64,000 nucleotides of DNA from Oscillospiraceae bacterium (GTDB lineage: Bacteria > Bacillota > Clostridia > Oscillospirales > Ruminococcaceae): positions 1-64,000 of the forward strand of contig JAJQIG010000046.1 of NCBI GenBank assembly GCA_021199335.1, read 5' to 3'. The position numbers were made by a program, and so were the translations under genes. Of the stretch, positions 6,994 to 15,871 are shown piece by piece; position 1 is the first letter of the stretch, and each line of letters starts with the position of its first letter. Under the pieces are notes generated by a model that saw only the letters and a list, made by a program, of their open reading frames with translations, was not told the origin of the DNA and did not search any database.

Positions 6994-8727
6994 ATGTCAC
7001 ATTGGATTGAGAAAAGTAATGTTTATCACATTTACCCCCTTGGTTTCTGCGGATGCGAACAGTATCGCTCCGAATCATCGGAAAAACCAGTTCCTCGCAT
7101 AAGAAAGGTTATCGATTGGATTCCTCATCTTAAACAAATGCATTTCAACGCCGTTTATTTCGGACCCGTTTTTGAGTCGGTTAAGCACGGATATGATACA
7201 ATAGATTATATGGTAATTGACAGACGTCTTGGAACAAATCAGGATTTTAAGGATGTCTGCAATGCGCTCCATGAAAACGGAATAAAGGTTATCCTTGACG
7301 GAGTTTTCAACCATGTCGGCAGGGAAAACCCCATGTTTATGGATGTCCGTGCAAATAAGCAGGGTTCACGCTATAAGGATTGGTTCTGCGGACTTAATTT
7401 TGGCGGAAATTCTTCCTATAACGACGGTTTTTGGTATGAGGGCTGGAATAACTGCTACGACCTTGTTAAGCTGAACCTCTGGAATGATGAGGTTGTGAAC
7501 TACCTTCTCTCGGCGGTAAAAATGTGGATTGAGGAATGGGATATTGACGGGATAAGATTCGATGCCGCAGATTGCCTTAGGGATGAATTTATTAAGCGAA
7601 TCCACGGCTTTACACGCTCGCTTAAACCTGATTTTTGGCTTATGGGCGAAATTATTCACGGAAATTATTCACGTTGGGCTAACAGCGAAATGTTTGACTG
7701 CGTAACAAATTATCAATGCTATAAGGGAATTTATTCCTCACATAATGACCGCAACTATTTTGAAATTGCGCATTCGATTGAATACCAAATGGGGCAGTAT
7801 GGCAGCATATATATGTATAACTTCCTCGATAACCATGATGTTCCCCGCCTTGCATCCGTCCTCCGCAACCCCGAACATATCGAATGCTGTTATACAATGA
7901 TATACATGATGTACGGCGTTCCGTCCGTTTATTACGGAAGCGAGTTTGGAATAAAGGGCGAAAAGGGCAGGGGAGAAAATGCCGACGCGCCCCTCAGACC
8001 ATGCATTGACCTTGATATGGCTGAAGAAAATATCAAGCTCATGAAGCATATTTCCGACCTTGGAGCGATCCGACAGTGCATTCCCGCAGTCCAAACAGGC
8101 TCCTATGCAAAAATGGAACTTAAAAATCAGACGTTCCTCTTTAAGAGGGAAAAGGACGGCGAAACGGTCTATGTTGCCCTTAATATAAGCGATGGCGACT
8201 ATACATTCCGTTTTAATACAAAATATTCTAAGCTTGCAGACAGACTTTCGGGCAGACAGTTTAATGTTAATAACGGAAATGCCGAAATTACAGTGCCGAA
8301 AAATACTTCTATGGTTCTTGTGGATTCCGAATTGCAAATGCCGCATAAGGACGAGGAAGAAATGGTTCAGCCTGTTCCTGAAGAAAAAACAGAACCTACG
8401 GTAATTCCCGAAGCAAAGGTTCGGGAGGATATATCGGAGGAAAAGCCCGTTTCCTGCGTAACTCCCGCTATGGATAAGGGCAACGGAGTAAAAGGAATTG
8501 GCGTTCCCGATGGAAGAAAGCCCGTTATCGGAGGACAGTATAAGCATTTCAAGGGCGGAGATTACGTACTCCTTAACTGCGCAAAGGACCATGAAACCTG
8601 CGAGGAAATTGCGGTTTATATGTCGCTTAACGGCAAACCCGATGTTTGGGTAAGACCTATGTCGATGTTCCTTGAGGATGTTGACGACCACGGCAATGTT
8701 AAGCCGAGATTTGAACTTGTGCAGTGA
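6994..8727 (+). CDS. GH13 alpha-amylase family enzyme with C-terminal DUF1653-like domain
   Basis: 577 residues without a signal peptide, so probably cytoplasmic. The GH13 barrel shows the four conserved regions: DGVFNHVG (about 102-109), GIRFDAADC with nucleophile D190, GEIIHG with acid/base E219, and FLDNHDVPR with D282. It probably hydrolyses alpha-1,4-glucan oligosaccharides (cyclomaltodextrinase or neopullulanase-like). The exact specificity cannot be read. After an all-beta domain and a Pro/Glu-rich linker (about 440-505), residues 511-570 read GGQYKHFKGGDYVLLNCAKD...VWVRPMSMFLEDV. This fits the small DUF1653 family, normally a free-standing protein. The fusion is unusual. The start follows AGAGG. 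Confidence 0.87.
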   Translation: MSHWIEKSNVYHIYPLGFCGCEQYRSESSEKPVPRIRKVIDWIPHLKQMHFNAVYFGPVFESVKHGYDTIDYMVIDRRLGTNQDFKDVCNALHENGIKVILDGVFNHVGRENPMFMDVRANKQGSRYKDWFCGLNFGGNSSYNDGFWYEGWNNCYDLVKLNLWNDEVVNYLLSAVKMWIEEWDIDGIRFDAADCLRDEFIKRIHGFTRSLKPDFWLMGEIIHGNYSRWANSEMFDCVTNYQCYKGIYSSHNDRNYFEIAHSIEYQMGQYGSIYMYNFLDNHDVPRLASVLRNPEHIECCYTMIYMMYGVPSVYYGSEFGIKGEKGRGENADAPLRPCIDLDMAEENIKLMKHISDLGAIRQCIPAVQTGSYAKMELKNQTFLFKREKDGETVYVALNISDGDYTFRFNTKYSKLADRLSGRQFNVNNGNAEITVPKNTSMVLVDSELQMPHKDEEEMVQPVPEEKTEPTVIPEAKVREDISEEKPVSCVTPAMDKGNGVKGIGVPDGRKPVIGGQYKHFKGGDYVLLNCAKDHETCEEIAVYMSLNGKPDVWVRPMSMFLEDVDDHGNVKPRFELVQ

Positions 8728-8738
8728 TTTTATGTAAA

Positions 8739-8771
8739 TCTGTGAAGCGGGAATATTCCTTGCTTCACAGA
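8739..8771 (+). terminator. hairpin after the GH13 gene, probable terminator
   Basis: The 10-bp stem TCTGTGAAGC / GCTTCACAGA encloses a further GGAATATTCC palindrome. The following T tract is weak (TTATTG), so it may act as a 3' stabiliser instead. Confidence 0.5.
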
Positions 8772-8821
8772 TTATTGCTGTAAGCCGTCACGCTAAAGCG
8801 ATAACTTTTTGGGGGTAACGC

Positions 8822-8989
8822 TTAGCAGCTGCACTTCTTTTCAAAGGACTCGCAGTCAACGCATTCGCAAACGGAGGGGTTGGGTTCGTGAGTTCCTACC
8901 TTGATTGATTCAAGCGAACAGTAATGCTCCGAGTTAAGATTGTACTTGCACGATGCAACATCACAATGAATACTTGGATTTTTTGACAT
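8822..8989 (-). CDS. DUF1540 cysteine-rich miniprotein
   Basis: A 55-residue ORF too short for the ORF track. The translation begins MSKNPSIHCDVASCKYN and ends CVDCESFEKKCSC. Cysteine spacing (C9, C14, C24, then CECVDC and CSC) matches the DUF1540 family of small, probably metal-binding proteins common in Clostridia. The ribosome site GGAGAAAG sits 5 bases before the ATG. It is monocistronic and convergent with the GH13 gene. The function is unknown. Confidence 0.85.
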   Translation of the reverse strand: MSKNPSIHCDVASCKYNLNSEHYCSLESIKVGTHEPNPSVCECVDCESFEKKCSC

Positions 8990-9153
8990 AGTTCTTTCTC
9001 CTTAGCTTATAAATAATATGGTAAAACCGCATCTCATCTGCGGTACGGTTATAGTATTTGCGCTGCGGCGATAAAAATGCATTTTTGCAGAAGTCAATTT
9101 TTTCTTTTATGGGAGAAATGTTTTTCTGCATCCGTAAAATGTGGAGGATTAAT

Positions 9154-10482
9154 ATGGATATTTATATTCCCGAAAATGTATTGAATATAATGAAATGTCT
9201 GGAAAAAGGCGGATTTGAGGCTTACACCGCAGGCGGATGCGTGAGGGATGCTATCCTCGGTAAAGAGCCGAAGGATTACGATATTGCAACCTCGGCTTCT
9301 CCCGATGAAATAAAGCGTTGCCTTGAGGGATATAATGTTATAGATACAGGCATAAAGCACGGAACGGTTACCGTAATTTCCGATGATGATTATGTCGAGG
9401 TAACAACCTTTCGCATTGACGGAAACTATTCCGACCATCGCCGCCCCGACAGCGTGAAGTTTTCACGCAGCCTTGATGACGACCTTTCAAGGCGTGATTT
9501 TACCATAAACGCAATGGCTTATAACCCCGAAAAGGGACTTATAGATAAATTCGGCGGTCAGAAGGATCTGTTTAGGCAGAAAATCCGCTGCGTTGGAGAA
9601 CCCGCCGTGAGATTCAATGAAGACGCTCTCAGAATAATTCGCGCTTTGAGGTTTGCTTCGGTCCTTAATTTTGAGATTGACAGCGTTACCTCGCTTGCGA
9701 TTCATGATATGAAGTATCTCCTCACAAACGTATCTATGGAGAGAATCTCCAAAGAGATTGATATGCTTATAACAGGAAAATCTCCCGCCGATATTTTAAC
9801 CGACTATTCGGATGTTATGAGCGTAATTATTCCCGAGGTACGTCCCTGTATAGGCTTTGACCAGCATAGCCGTTACCATGTCTACGACGTATGGCAGCAT
9901 ACGGCAATGGCGGTTGAACATTCCAAGTGTGATAGGGATGTTCGCCTTGCGCTGCTCCTGCATGATATAGCGAAGCCCTCCTGCTGTACCATTGACGATG
10001 AGGGAAACGGGCATTTTCCGGGGCACGAGCAGGTCGGCGCACATATGGCGGAGGATATTCTTCACCGTATGCACTATCCGAATGAAACCGTGAACTGCAT
10101 TTCGGAGCTTATAAAGTATCATTATGTTACGCCCGTTGACGACGCCGTCGTTGTAAAAAGGCTTCTTTCCGTTATCGGCATACAGAATTTCTTCAAGCTT
10201 ACCGAGGTTATGAAGGGCGACAGCAGAGCTAAACAGAGCCTTTGCTTTGAGCGTGTCCAAACACTTGAAGCAATGGAAAGAAAAGCGGAGCAGATAATTG
10301 CGAATAAGGAGTGCATAAGTATATCCCAGCTCAATGTCAACGGAACGGATATAACCGCACTCGGCGCAGAGGGTAAGCAAATCGGAGATATTCTGGAAAA
10401 TCTTCTCTCTCTTGTTATTGATTCAAGAGTCGGAAATGTAAGAGCCGAGCTGCTGAAATGCGCAAAGGCTATGATTGATTAG
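9154..10482 (+). CDS. cca: CCA tRNA nucleotidyltransferase
   Basis: 442 residues from ATG 9154, chosen because GGAGG lies 6 bases upstream. The longer ORF start adds 32 implausible residues. This class II nucleotidyltransferase adds or repairs the 3' CCA of tRNA. The catalytic head shows GGCVRD (27-32) and DYDIATS (41-47) with the two metal-binding aspartates, then the RRDFTINAMAY signature (113-123). An HD domain follows at about 240-350 (LLLHDIAKP). Since tRNA-Gly here encodes its CCA, repair is the likely main task. Confidence 0.95.
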   Translation: MDIYIPENVLNIMKCLEKGGFEAYTAGGCVRDAILGKEPKDYDIATSASPDEIKRCLEGYNVIDTGIKHGTVTVISDDDYVEVTTFRIDGNYSDHRRPDSVKFSRSLDDDLSRRDFTINAMAYNPEKGLIDKFGGQKDLFRQKIRCVGEPAVRFNEDALRIIRALRFASVLNFEIDSVTSLAIHDMKYLLTNVSMERISKEIDMLITGKSPADILTDYSDVMSVIIPEVRPCIGFDQHSRYHVYDVWQHTAMAVEHSKCDRDVRLALLLHDIAKPSCCTIDDEGNGHFPGHEQVGAHMAEDILHRMHYPNETVNCISELIKYHYVTPVDDAVVVKRLLSVIGIQNFFKLTEVMKGDSRAKQSLCFERVQTLEAMERKAEQIIANKECISISQLNVNGTDITALGAEGKQIGDILENLLSLVIDSRVGNVRAELLKCAKAMID

Positions 10483-10499
10483 GATAATCGAAAAAATCC

Positions 10500-10528
10500 T
10501 TGACAAACCCAAAATTGTATGGTAAAAT
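10500..10528 (+). promoter_or_regulatory. strong promoter of the ABC exporter operon
   Basis: TTGACA (10500-10505), a 17-base spacer, TAAAAT (10523-10528). Transcription would begin near 10535, 250 bases upstream of the first exporter gene, leaving room for the leader described below. Confidence 0.87.
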
Positions 10529-10561
10529 AATTGCGTATTATTACAGAAAGGAGGCAGACAA

Positions 10562-10639
10562 ATGTTTGTTCATGAAATTTTTTGGAAAAATCTGCATTTC
10601 ATACGGAAAGTTCTTTTGTTTGCCGACAGAACCGTGTAA
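10562..10639 (+). CDS. leader peptide upstream of ABC exporter
   Basis: A 25-residue ORF beginning MFVHEIFWKNLHFIRKVLLF and ending in ADRTV. It has a perfect AAAGGAGG site 7 bases before its ATG, a better ribosome site than most genes here. It lies between the promoter and a rho-independent terminator in the exporter leader. That arrangement is typical of ribosome-mediated attenuation, as for BmrB in front of the Bacillus subtilis bmrCD exporter and for Erm leaders. The final codons overlap the bases GTTTGCCGA that can pair with TCGG...GCAAAC just before the terminator. The role is inferred from layout only. Confidence 0.75.
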   Translation: MFVHEIFWKNLHFIRKVLLFADRTV

Positions 10640-10678
10640 AAAAAACGGCTTGAATTCTAATCGGATAAGCAAACGGAT

Positions 10679-10708
10679 GGACGTTCCCGTGTGGGGGCGT
10701 CCTTTTTT
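10679..10708 (+). terminator. attenuator terminator in the exporter leader
   Basis: A 10-bp stem GGACGTTCCC / GGGGGCGTCC (two G-T pairs) with loop GTGT is followed by six T. It ends 77 bases before the first exporter gene and after the leader ORF, so read-through must be regulated for the operon to be expressed. Confidence 0.88.
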
Positions 10709-10784
10709 GTTGGAATGGGGTGCAAACAAAAAATTCATTAACACAAAATATGACTAAAAAATTTTCAGCGGAGGAAAAATAAAT

Positions 10785-12683
10785 ATGAGCTTATTCGGAA
10801 AAAAGAAAGATGAAAATACCGATGAATTTCACAAGGAATACGGGGTTATAAGCAATTGCCGCTTTGTCCTCGGAAAATTCATGAAATACCGCAAATCCCT
10901 CATTGCCTTTACACTTATCGGAGGAATAGCGGGGGCATCAATGTCATATATGTGGAGCTTTATAGGAAAGCTTGTTATCGATATGATAGAACAGCAGGCG
11001 GTTTCCCCCGATAAGGACATTAAACCGCTTTTGTATCTTGTTTTGATAACCACTGCGGCGGAGCTGATTTTTATGTGGCTCAGTACCTATTCCAATATGA
11101 AAACGAGCGTGGGTTTTACATATGTTAGGCTTATGATAATCAAGGAAAGAATAGCGAAGGTGCTCGGAATGGAATACGAAACCCTTGAAACTCCCGAAAT
11201 GCTCGATAGACTGCAAAAGGCTAAGAGAGCCACTTCGGGCGATTGGCAGGGCGTTCAAGGAATGATGACCTATATGCAGGTTATGGTGGTGCATATTTTC
11301 TCAATAATCATTGCATCCGTTGTAATGACGACATTCAATCCGATTATAATAGCGGTAATTGCGGTATTCTCGTTTATTCAATTCCTGTTCTTTGATTATG
11401 TAAGAAAAAAGGACAAAAAAGAGATGTGGGATGCGATGGCAAAGCAATGGAGAAAAACGGATTATATGGAGAACGTAACCACGGATTTTTCATATGCCAA
11501 GGATATAAGACTTTTCGGGATGAAAAAATATCTTGCGCAAAAGCAAGGCGAGGTTTATGATGAGGAGCTGAGGCATTGGGTTAAGTCAAGGCAGTTTTGG
11601 ATTCATAACTCTATCTTCTATCATTCCGTAACCCTTGTTCGGCAGATTATAATTGTCGGATGGCTTGTATACAGTGTCGTCTATGACGGACTTTCCATAG
11701 GTAATTTTACCCTTTATACCGCAAGCGCAGCAACATTTTCCAATGCCATAGGTGAGATACTCGAGGCGCTTGTCGCATTGCGTGAGAGAAGCGCACACAC
11801 CGATGATTACCGCAGCTTTATGGATATTCCATCTGCGGATGACTTGCAAAAAACCGTCCCTGTGCCAAAATCAGGTAAATATACATTCGTTTTTGAGAAT
11901 GTTTCCTTTAAATATCGCGGACAGGAAAGCTATGCCCTCAAAAATGTCAACCTTACCCTTAATGCAGGGGAAAAATTGGCGGTTGTTGGACTTAACGGAG
12001 CGGGAAAAAGCACATTTATTAAGCTCCTGCTTAGGCTTTATGACGTTACCGAGGGACGTATTCTTATGAATGGCACGGACATAAGGAGGTTTGACAGAAA
12101 CGAATATTTTCGACTGTTTTCCCCCGCTTTCCAGGACGTTATGGTTTTTGCGTTCCCAATGGCGGAGAATGTTTCAATGAAAGAGCCTTTTAACACGGAT
12201 AAGGCAGAAGCGGAAAAAGTGCTCCGCAGCGCAGGACTTGGAGATAAACTGGATTCGCTCGAAAAGGGAGTTGACACGGAGCTTTTGAAGGTTCTTTATG
12301 ATGACGGCATAGACCTTTCGGGCGGCGAGAAGCAGAAGCTCGCCCTCGCCCGTGCGCTCTACAAGAAAAGCTCGATAATTGTCCTTGACGAGCCTACCGC
12401 CGCACTCGATGCCCTTGCGGAATATCGTCTTTATCAAAGCTTTAACAAGCTTGTAGGCTCCGGAACCGCCGTTTATATCTCACACCGCCTTTCCTCCACT
12501 CGTTTTTGCGACAGAGTTGCAATGTTTAAGGATGGCGAAGTCGTGGAAATCGGTACGCATGAGCAGCTTATGGCTCAAAACGGCGCATATGCGGAGATGT
12601 TTCGAGTTCAGGCGCAGTATTATGTTGAGGATAAGGACATTTTTGATGTTCCCGAGGATATGGAGGTGAAGGAAAATGGCTGA
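10785..12683 (+). CDS. ABC exporter half-transporter (TM-NBD fusion), subunit 1
   Basis: 632 residues. The N-terminal half (about 30-340) is a six-helix exporter membrane domain. The C-terminal half is an ATPase domain with Walker A VGLNGAGKST (about 401), signature LSGGEKQK, Walker B IIVLDEP with the catalytic Glu, and H-loop YISHRLSS. It overlaps the next gene by 8 bases, and both encode half-transporters, so they probably form a heterodimer. With the leader peptide and attenuator upstream, the pair resembles inducible multidrug exporters such as BmrCD. Export of a peptide or lipid is an alternative. Confidence 0.9.
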   Translation: MSLFGKKKDENTDEFHKEYGVISNCRFVLGKFMKYRKSLIAFTLIGGIAGASMSYMWSFIGKLVIDMIEQQAVSPDKDIKPLLYLVLITTAAELIFMWLSTYSNMKTSVGFTYVRLMIIKERIAKVLGMEYETLETPEMLDRLQKAKRATSGDWQGVQGMMTYMQVMVVHIFSIIIASVVMTTFNPIIIAVIAVFSFIQFLFFDYVRKKDKKEMWDAMAKQWRKTDYMENVTTDFSYAKDIRLFGMKKYLAQKQGEVYDEELRHWVKSRQFWIHNSIFYHSVTLVRQIIIVGWLVYSVVYDGLSIGNFTLYTASAATFSNAIGEILEALVALRERSAHTDDYRSFMDIPSADDLQKTVPVPKSGKYTFVFENVSFKYRGQESYALKNVNLTLNAGEKLAVVGLNGAGKSTFIKLLLRLYDVTEGRILMNGTDIRRFDRNEYFRLFSPAFQDVMVFAFPMAENVSMKEPFNTDKAEAEKVLRSAGLGDKLDSLEKGVDTELLKVLYDDGIDLSGGEKQKLALARALYKKSSIIVLDEPTAALDALAEYRLYQSFNKLVGSGTAVYISHRLSSTRFCDRVAMFKDGEVVEIGTHEQLMAQNGAYAEMFRVQAQYYVEDKDIFDVPEDMEVKENG

Positions 12684-14466
12684 TAAAAAGACCCGCGTTG
12701 TAAAAGAATCGCTGAAATATTGTTTCAGGCAGATAAAGCGCTATAAGAAATCCTATCTGCCAATTTCCTTTTTGCGTGTTATTGCCGATGCGGCGGTTCC
12801 CTTTGCTGAGCTGATTTTTCTCCCTTTGCTTATCGATGCGATGATGGCGGAGCAAAAGGATATTAAGCTTATCGTGTTCTATGGAGCGGCAATGGTGGTT
12901 TTGAATGTGCTTTTGGACGGAATCAGCAACGTGCTGAATATACATCTTAATAAGTGTGAGGACCTTTTCCTGAATGCATCATTTAAGGAAATTTCGGAGC
13001 TTTGCATGGATATTGACTTTTCCCTTACCGAAAATAAGGAGGCTCTCGAACAGATACATAAGGCAAGGAGTGGGATGGATATGTCGGGCGGCGGAACACA
13101 TGGCATCTCAACCGCCTTTTGCACCATTGTTTCCAATTGTCTGAAGTTCATCGGAGTGGTTGCGGTGCTTGTCTTGAATGCTCCGATCCTTTTGGTAATA
13201 ATAGGTATACTGCTTGTCGCATCAACCCTAATAAACGCAAAGAGTAACAATATTGATATAAAAAATTTCGCTGAGGCTTCAAACATAAACCGTATTTTCG
13301 GACATATCTGCTGGGAAATGGAGGATTTTCGTTACGGCAAGGATATACGTCTTTACGGCGCGGCGGGAATGATGATTGAAAAATCCGCACAGCAAATAAA
13401 GCGGCTCATCGATTATTGGCAGAATATCAATGATAAAAAGTATCCTTTGAAAATCCTCGATACCATTGTGGGTGTACTCCGTGATTTCGGAACATACCTT
13501 TATCTCGGTATACTTGCAATTATGGGGAAAATTACGATCGGTACGTTCTCACAGCTTCTCAGTGCGGGGGGAACTATGTATTCATCGCTCCAGGCAATTA
13601 TTTTGGGGTCACAGGATATAGTAAAGCGCAGCGTATATATGTATGAAATAATTAAATTTATGAACTATCCTCCCGCTATGGAAAAGGGAGATAGGAAAAT
13701 TGAGCAAACTGCGGGAGGCCATGAAATCGAGTTCAGAAATGTCAGCTTCAAATATCCCGCAACAGATGTAAAGGTGCTTGAAAATGTTTCAATAGTTCTC
13801 CACAGCGGAGAAAAGCTGTCGGTGGTGGGACTTAACGGAGCAGGAAAAACAACGTTTATAAAGCTGCTTTGTCGGCTTTACGATGTTGACGGCGGAGAAA
13901 TTCTTCTTGACGGAATTAATATCCGTGAATATGATTATGAGGAATATATGAAGCTCTTTTCGGTTGTTTTTCAGGATTTCAGACTTCTTTCATTCTCAGC
14001 AAAGGATAATGTCCTCCTCGGACAGGATGATTCCGACGAAGCGGTAAATGAGCTTTTTGAAAAGGTCGGACTTCTTGATAAAATAAACTCCCTGCCGAAC
14101 GGAATGAATACCATGATGTTTAAGCAGTTTGATAATGACGGAATCGAGCTTTCGGGGGGAGAACAGCAAAAAATGGCAATTGCCCGTGCGCTGTATAAAA
14201 AAGCTCCCATCGTAATCCTCGATGAACCCACGGCTGCGCTTGACCCCGTTGCGGAATATGAAATCTACCGCCGATTCAACGACCTTGTAGAGGGAAAAAC
14301 AGCCGTCTATATCTCCCATCGCCTATCCTCCTGCAAATTCTGCGACAGAATAGCGGTTTTCTCCGGCGGAACAATTGCCGAAATGGGAACTCATGACGAG
14401 CTTGTCAGAAAGCAGGACGGAATCTATGCCGAAATGTTCAAGGCGCAGGCGCAGTATTATATCTGA
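12676..14466 (+). CDS. ABC exporter half-transporter (TM-NBD fusion), subunit 2
   Basis: 596 residues with the same domain order as its partner: exporter membrane domain to about 330, then ATPase domain with VGLNGAGKTT (about 385-394), LSGGEQQK, IVILDEP and YISHRLSS. Both partners keep the Walker B glutamate, so no degenerate ATP site is apparent, unlike many heterodimeric exporters. It starts inside the end of subunit 1 (translational coupling). Both proteins end in a shared MF(K/R)xQAQYY motif. No clear terminator follows. Confidence 0.9.
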   Translation: MADKKTRVVKESLKYCFRQIKRYKKSYLPISFLRVIADAAVPFAELIFLPLLIDAMMAEQKDIKLIVFYGAAMVVLNVLLDGISNVLNIHLNKCEDLFLNASFKEISELCMDIDFSLTENKEALEQIHKARSGMDMSGGGTHGISTAFCTIVSNCLKFIGVVAVLVLNAPILLVIIGILLVASTLINAKSNNIDIKNFAEASNINRIFGHICWEMEDFRYGKDIRLYGAAGMMIEKSAQQIKRLIDYWQNINDKKYPLKILDTIVGVLRDFGTYLYLGILAIMGKITIGTFSQLLSAGGTMYSSLQAIILGSQDIVKRSVYMYEIIKFMNYPPAMEKGDRKIEQTAGGHEIEFRNVSFKYPATDVKVLENVSIVLHSGEKLSVVGLNGAGKTTFIKLLCRLYDVDGGEILLDGINIREYDYEEYMKLFSVVFQDFRLLSFSAKDNVLLGQDDSDEAVNELFEKVGLLDKINSLPNGMNTMMFKQFDNDGIELSGGEQQKMAIARALYKKAPIVILDEPTAALDPVAEYEIYRRFNDLVEGKTAVYISHRLSSCKFCDRIAVFSGGTIAEMGTHDELVRKQDGIYAEMFKAQAQYYI

Positions 14467-14636
14467 CAATTGCCGATTTTTCCAAGCCGTTTCGGCGGGG
14501 AACATACTATATTAAGCGGGGGACGCTATCGCCGCTGAATACTTTTAGAATAATGAATTTTTAAACAAAAAATCGGCATAATATTTCTGGAATATGGGTT
14601 TTGTGAAAATTTTGAAGATTTTTTTGTATGAAATGC

Positions 14637-14665
14637 TTGACAAATCGGGAAACTGCGTGTATAAT
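14637..14665 (+). promoter_or_regulatory. consensus promoter of the str operon
   Basis: TTGACA (14637-14642), 17 bases, TATAAT (14660-14665), a perfect consensus fitting a highly expressed ribosomal protein operon. The leader is about 55 bases. Confidence 0.92.
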
Positions 14666-14729
14666 TATTACTTGTGTGAAACTGTGTAAAAACGTTTCCA
14701 TTTAATTTTTTCGGAAAGGAGATAGATTA

Positions 14730-15155
14730 ATGCCTACATTTAACCAGTTGGTTCGTAAGGGAAGAGAAGTTTCTGAAAAGAAGTCCACTGCTCCTGCTCT
14801 TCAGAAGGGCTACAATGCCAAGAAGAAGATTCAGATTGACCAGAGCGCACCTCAGAAGAGAGGCGTATGCACCGCTGTAAGAACTGCTACACCTAAGAAG
14901 CCTAACTCAGCTATGAGAAAGATTGCCAGAGTAAGACTTACTAACGGCACGGAAGTAACAGCTTATATCCCCGGTATCGGTCATAACCTCCAGGAACACT
15001 CTGTTGTTCTTATCAGAGGCGGACGTGTAAAGGACCTCCCCGGTGTTCGTTACCACATCATCAGAGGAACACTCGATGCACAGGGCGTTGCCAAGAGAAA
15101 TCAGGCTCGTTCCAAGTACGGCGCAAAGAAGCCTAAGGCAGGCGCTGCAAAGTAA
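14730..15155 (+). CDS. rpsL: 30S ribosomal protein S12
   Basis: 141 residues beginning [12 protein letters not shown]. It carries the Firmicutes-type insertion ([18 protein letters not shown]) between the N-terminus and QKRGVCT. The decoding-centre loop TPKKPNSA (K56/K57, equal to E. coli K42/K43) is wild type, so no streptomycin-resistance substitution is seen there. The later [22 protein letters not shown] block is canonical. It is the first gene of the str operon, with an AAAGGAG site. Confidence 0.99.
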   Translation: MPTFNQLVRKGREVSEKKSTAPALQKGYNAKKKIQIDQSAPQKRGVCTAVRTATPKKPNSAMRKIARVRLTNGTEVTAYIPGIGHNLQEHSVVLIRGGRVKDLPGVRYHIIRGTLDAQGVAKRNQARSKYGAKKPKAGAAK

Positions 15156-15338
15156 TTTTTATTCAAGGCATATCATTAGTCGGTAAAACTCAATGAAACC
15201 ACATGATTACTGTGGAGTATTCATTTATATATAGATGGATGCCTCTGCATTGGTCTGCGTGTCATCGCACCGCATAAGGCGGATTTGTGGAATGAAACGA
15301 GTACCTATGATATCATTTCTATGAAGGAGGGAAGTATT
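15156..15338 (+). promoter_or_regulatory. structured rpsL-rpsG spacer
   Basis: A 183-base spacer within the str operon, longer than usual. It holds the hairpin CCACA-tgattac-TGTGG (15199-15215) and GC-rich self-complementary bases around GCGTGTCATCGCACCGC. In E. coli the S12-S7 spacer is the S7 repressor site, so an analogous autoregulatory structure is possible. This is inferred, not shown. Confidence 0.35.
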
Positions 15339-15809
15339 GTGCCAAGAAGAGGTAAAATCGCAAAACGTGAGGTTTTGTGTGATCCGGTTTACAATTCTGA
15401 AATTGTAACACGCCTTATCAACAACATTATGCTTGACGGTAAGAAGGGTGTTGCTCAGAAAATCGTTTACGATGCATTTGAAATTGTTGCTGAAAAGACA
15501 GGCAAGGATGCTCTTGAGGCTTTTGAGGAAGCTCTCGAAAACATTATGCCTATGCTTGAAGTTAAGGCTCGCCGTGTCGGCGGTTCAACCTACCAGGTTC
15601 CTATGGAGGTTCGCCCCGAAAGAAGGCAGACTCTCGGTCTTAGATGGCTGACAACTTATTCAAGAGCAAGAAGCGAAAGAACTATGAAGGAAAGACTTGC
15701 GGGCGAAATCATGGACGCTATGAATGGTACAGGCGGAGCTTGCAAGAAGCGTGAAGACACTCACAAAATGGCAGAAGCAAATAAGGCTTTCGCACATTAC
15801 CGTTGGTAA
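15339..15809 (+). CDS. rpsG: 30S ribosomal protein S7
   Basis: 156 residues from GTG 15339, chosen because S7 proteins begin [10 protein letters not shown] and AAGGAGGGA lies 6 bases before the GTG. The ATG at 15285 in the ORF track adds 18 non-homologous residues. Typical blocks are [36 protein letters not shown] and the C-terminal [15 protein letters not shown]. It organises the 30S head by binding 16S rRNA. Confidence 0.98.
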   Translation: MPRRGKIAKREVLCDPVYNSEIVTRLINNIMLDGKKGVAQKIVYDAFEIVAEKTGKDALEAFEEALENIMPMLEVKARRVGGSTYQVPMEVRPERRQTLGLRWLTTYSRARSERTMKERLAGEIMDAMNGTGGACKKREDTHKMAEANKAFAHYRW

Positions 15810-15871
15810 TTGCGGCGTGAGTGCCGAGGCTCTGCTTATTTGGCGGAGCTTATTAAATGGAGGAAAAATTT

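Noticed and set aside
6908-7102. 64-residue ORF overlapping the start of the GH13 gene
   Set aside because: Overlaps the GH13 coding start in another frame and has no ribosome site.
10500-10757. 85-residue ORF across the exporter leader
   Set aside because: It runs through the promoter and the attenuator; the 25-codon ORF in another frame has the perfect AAAGGAGG site.
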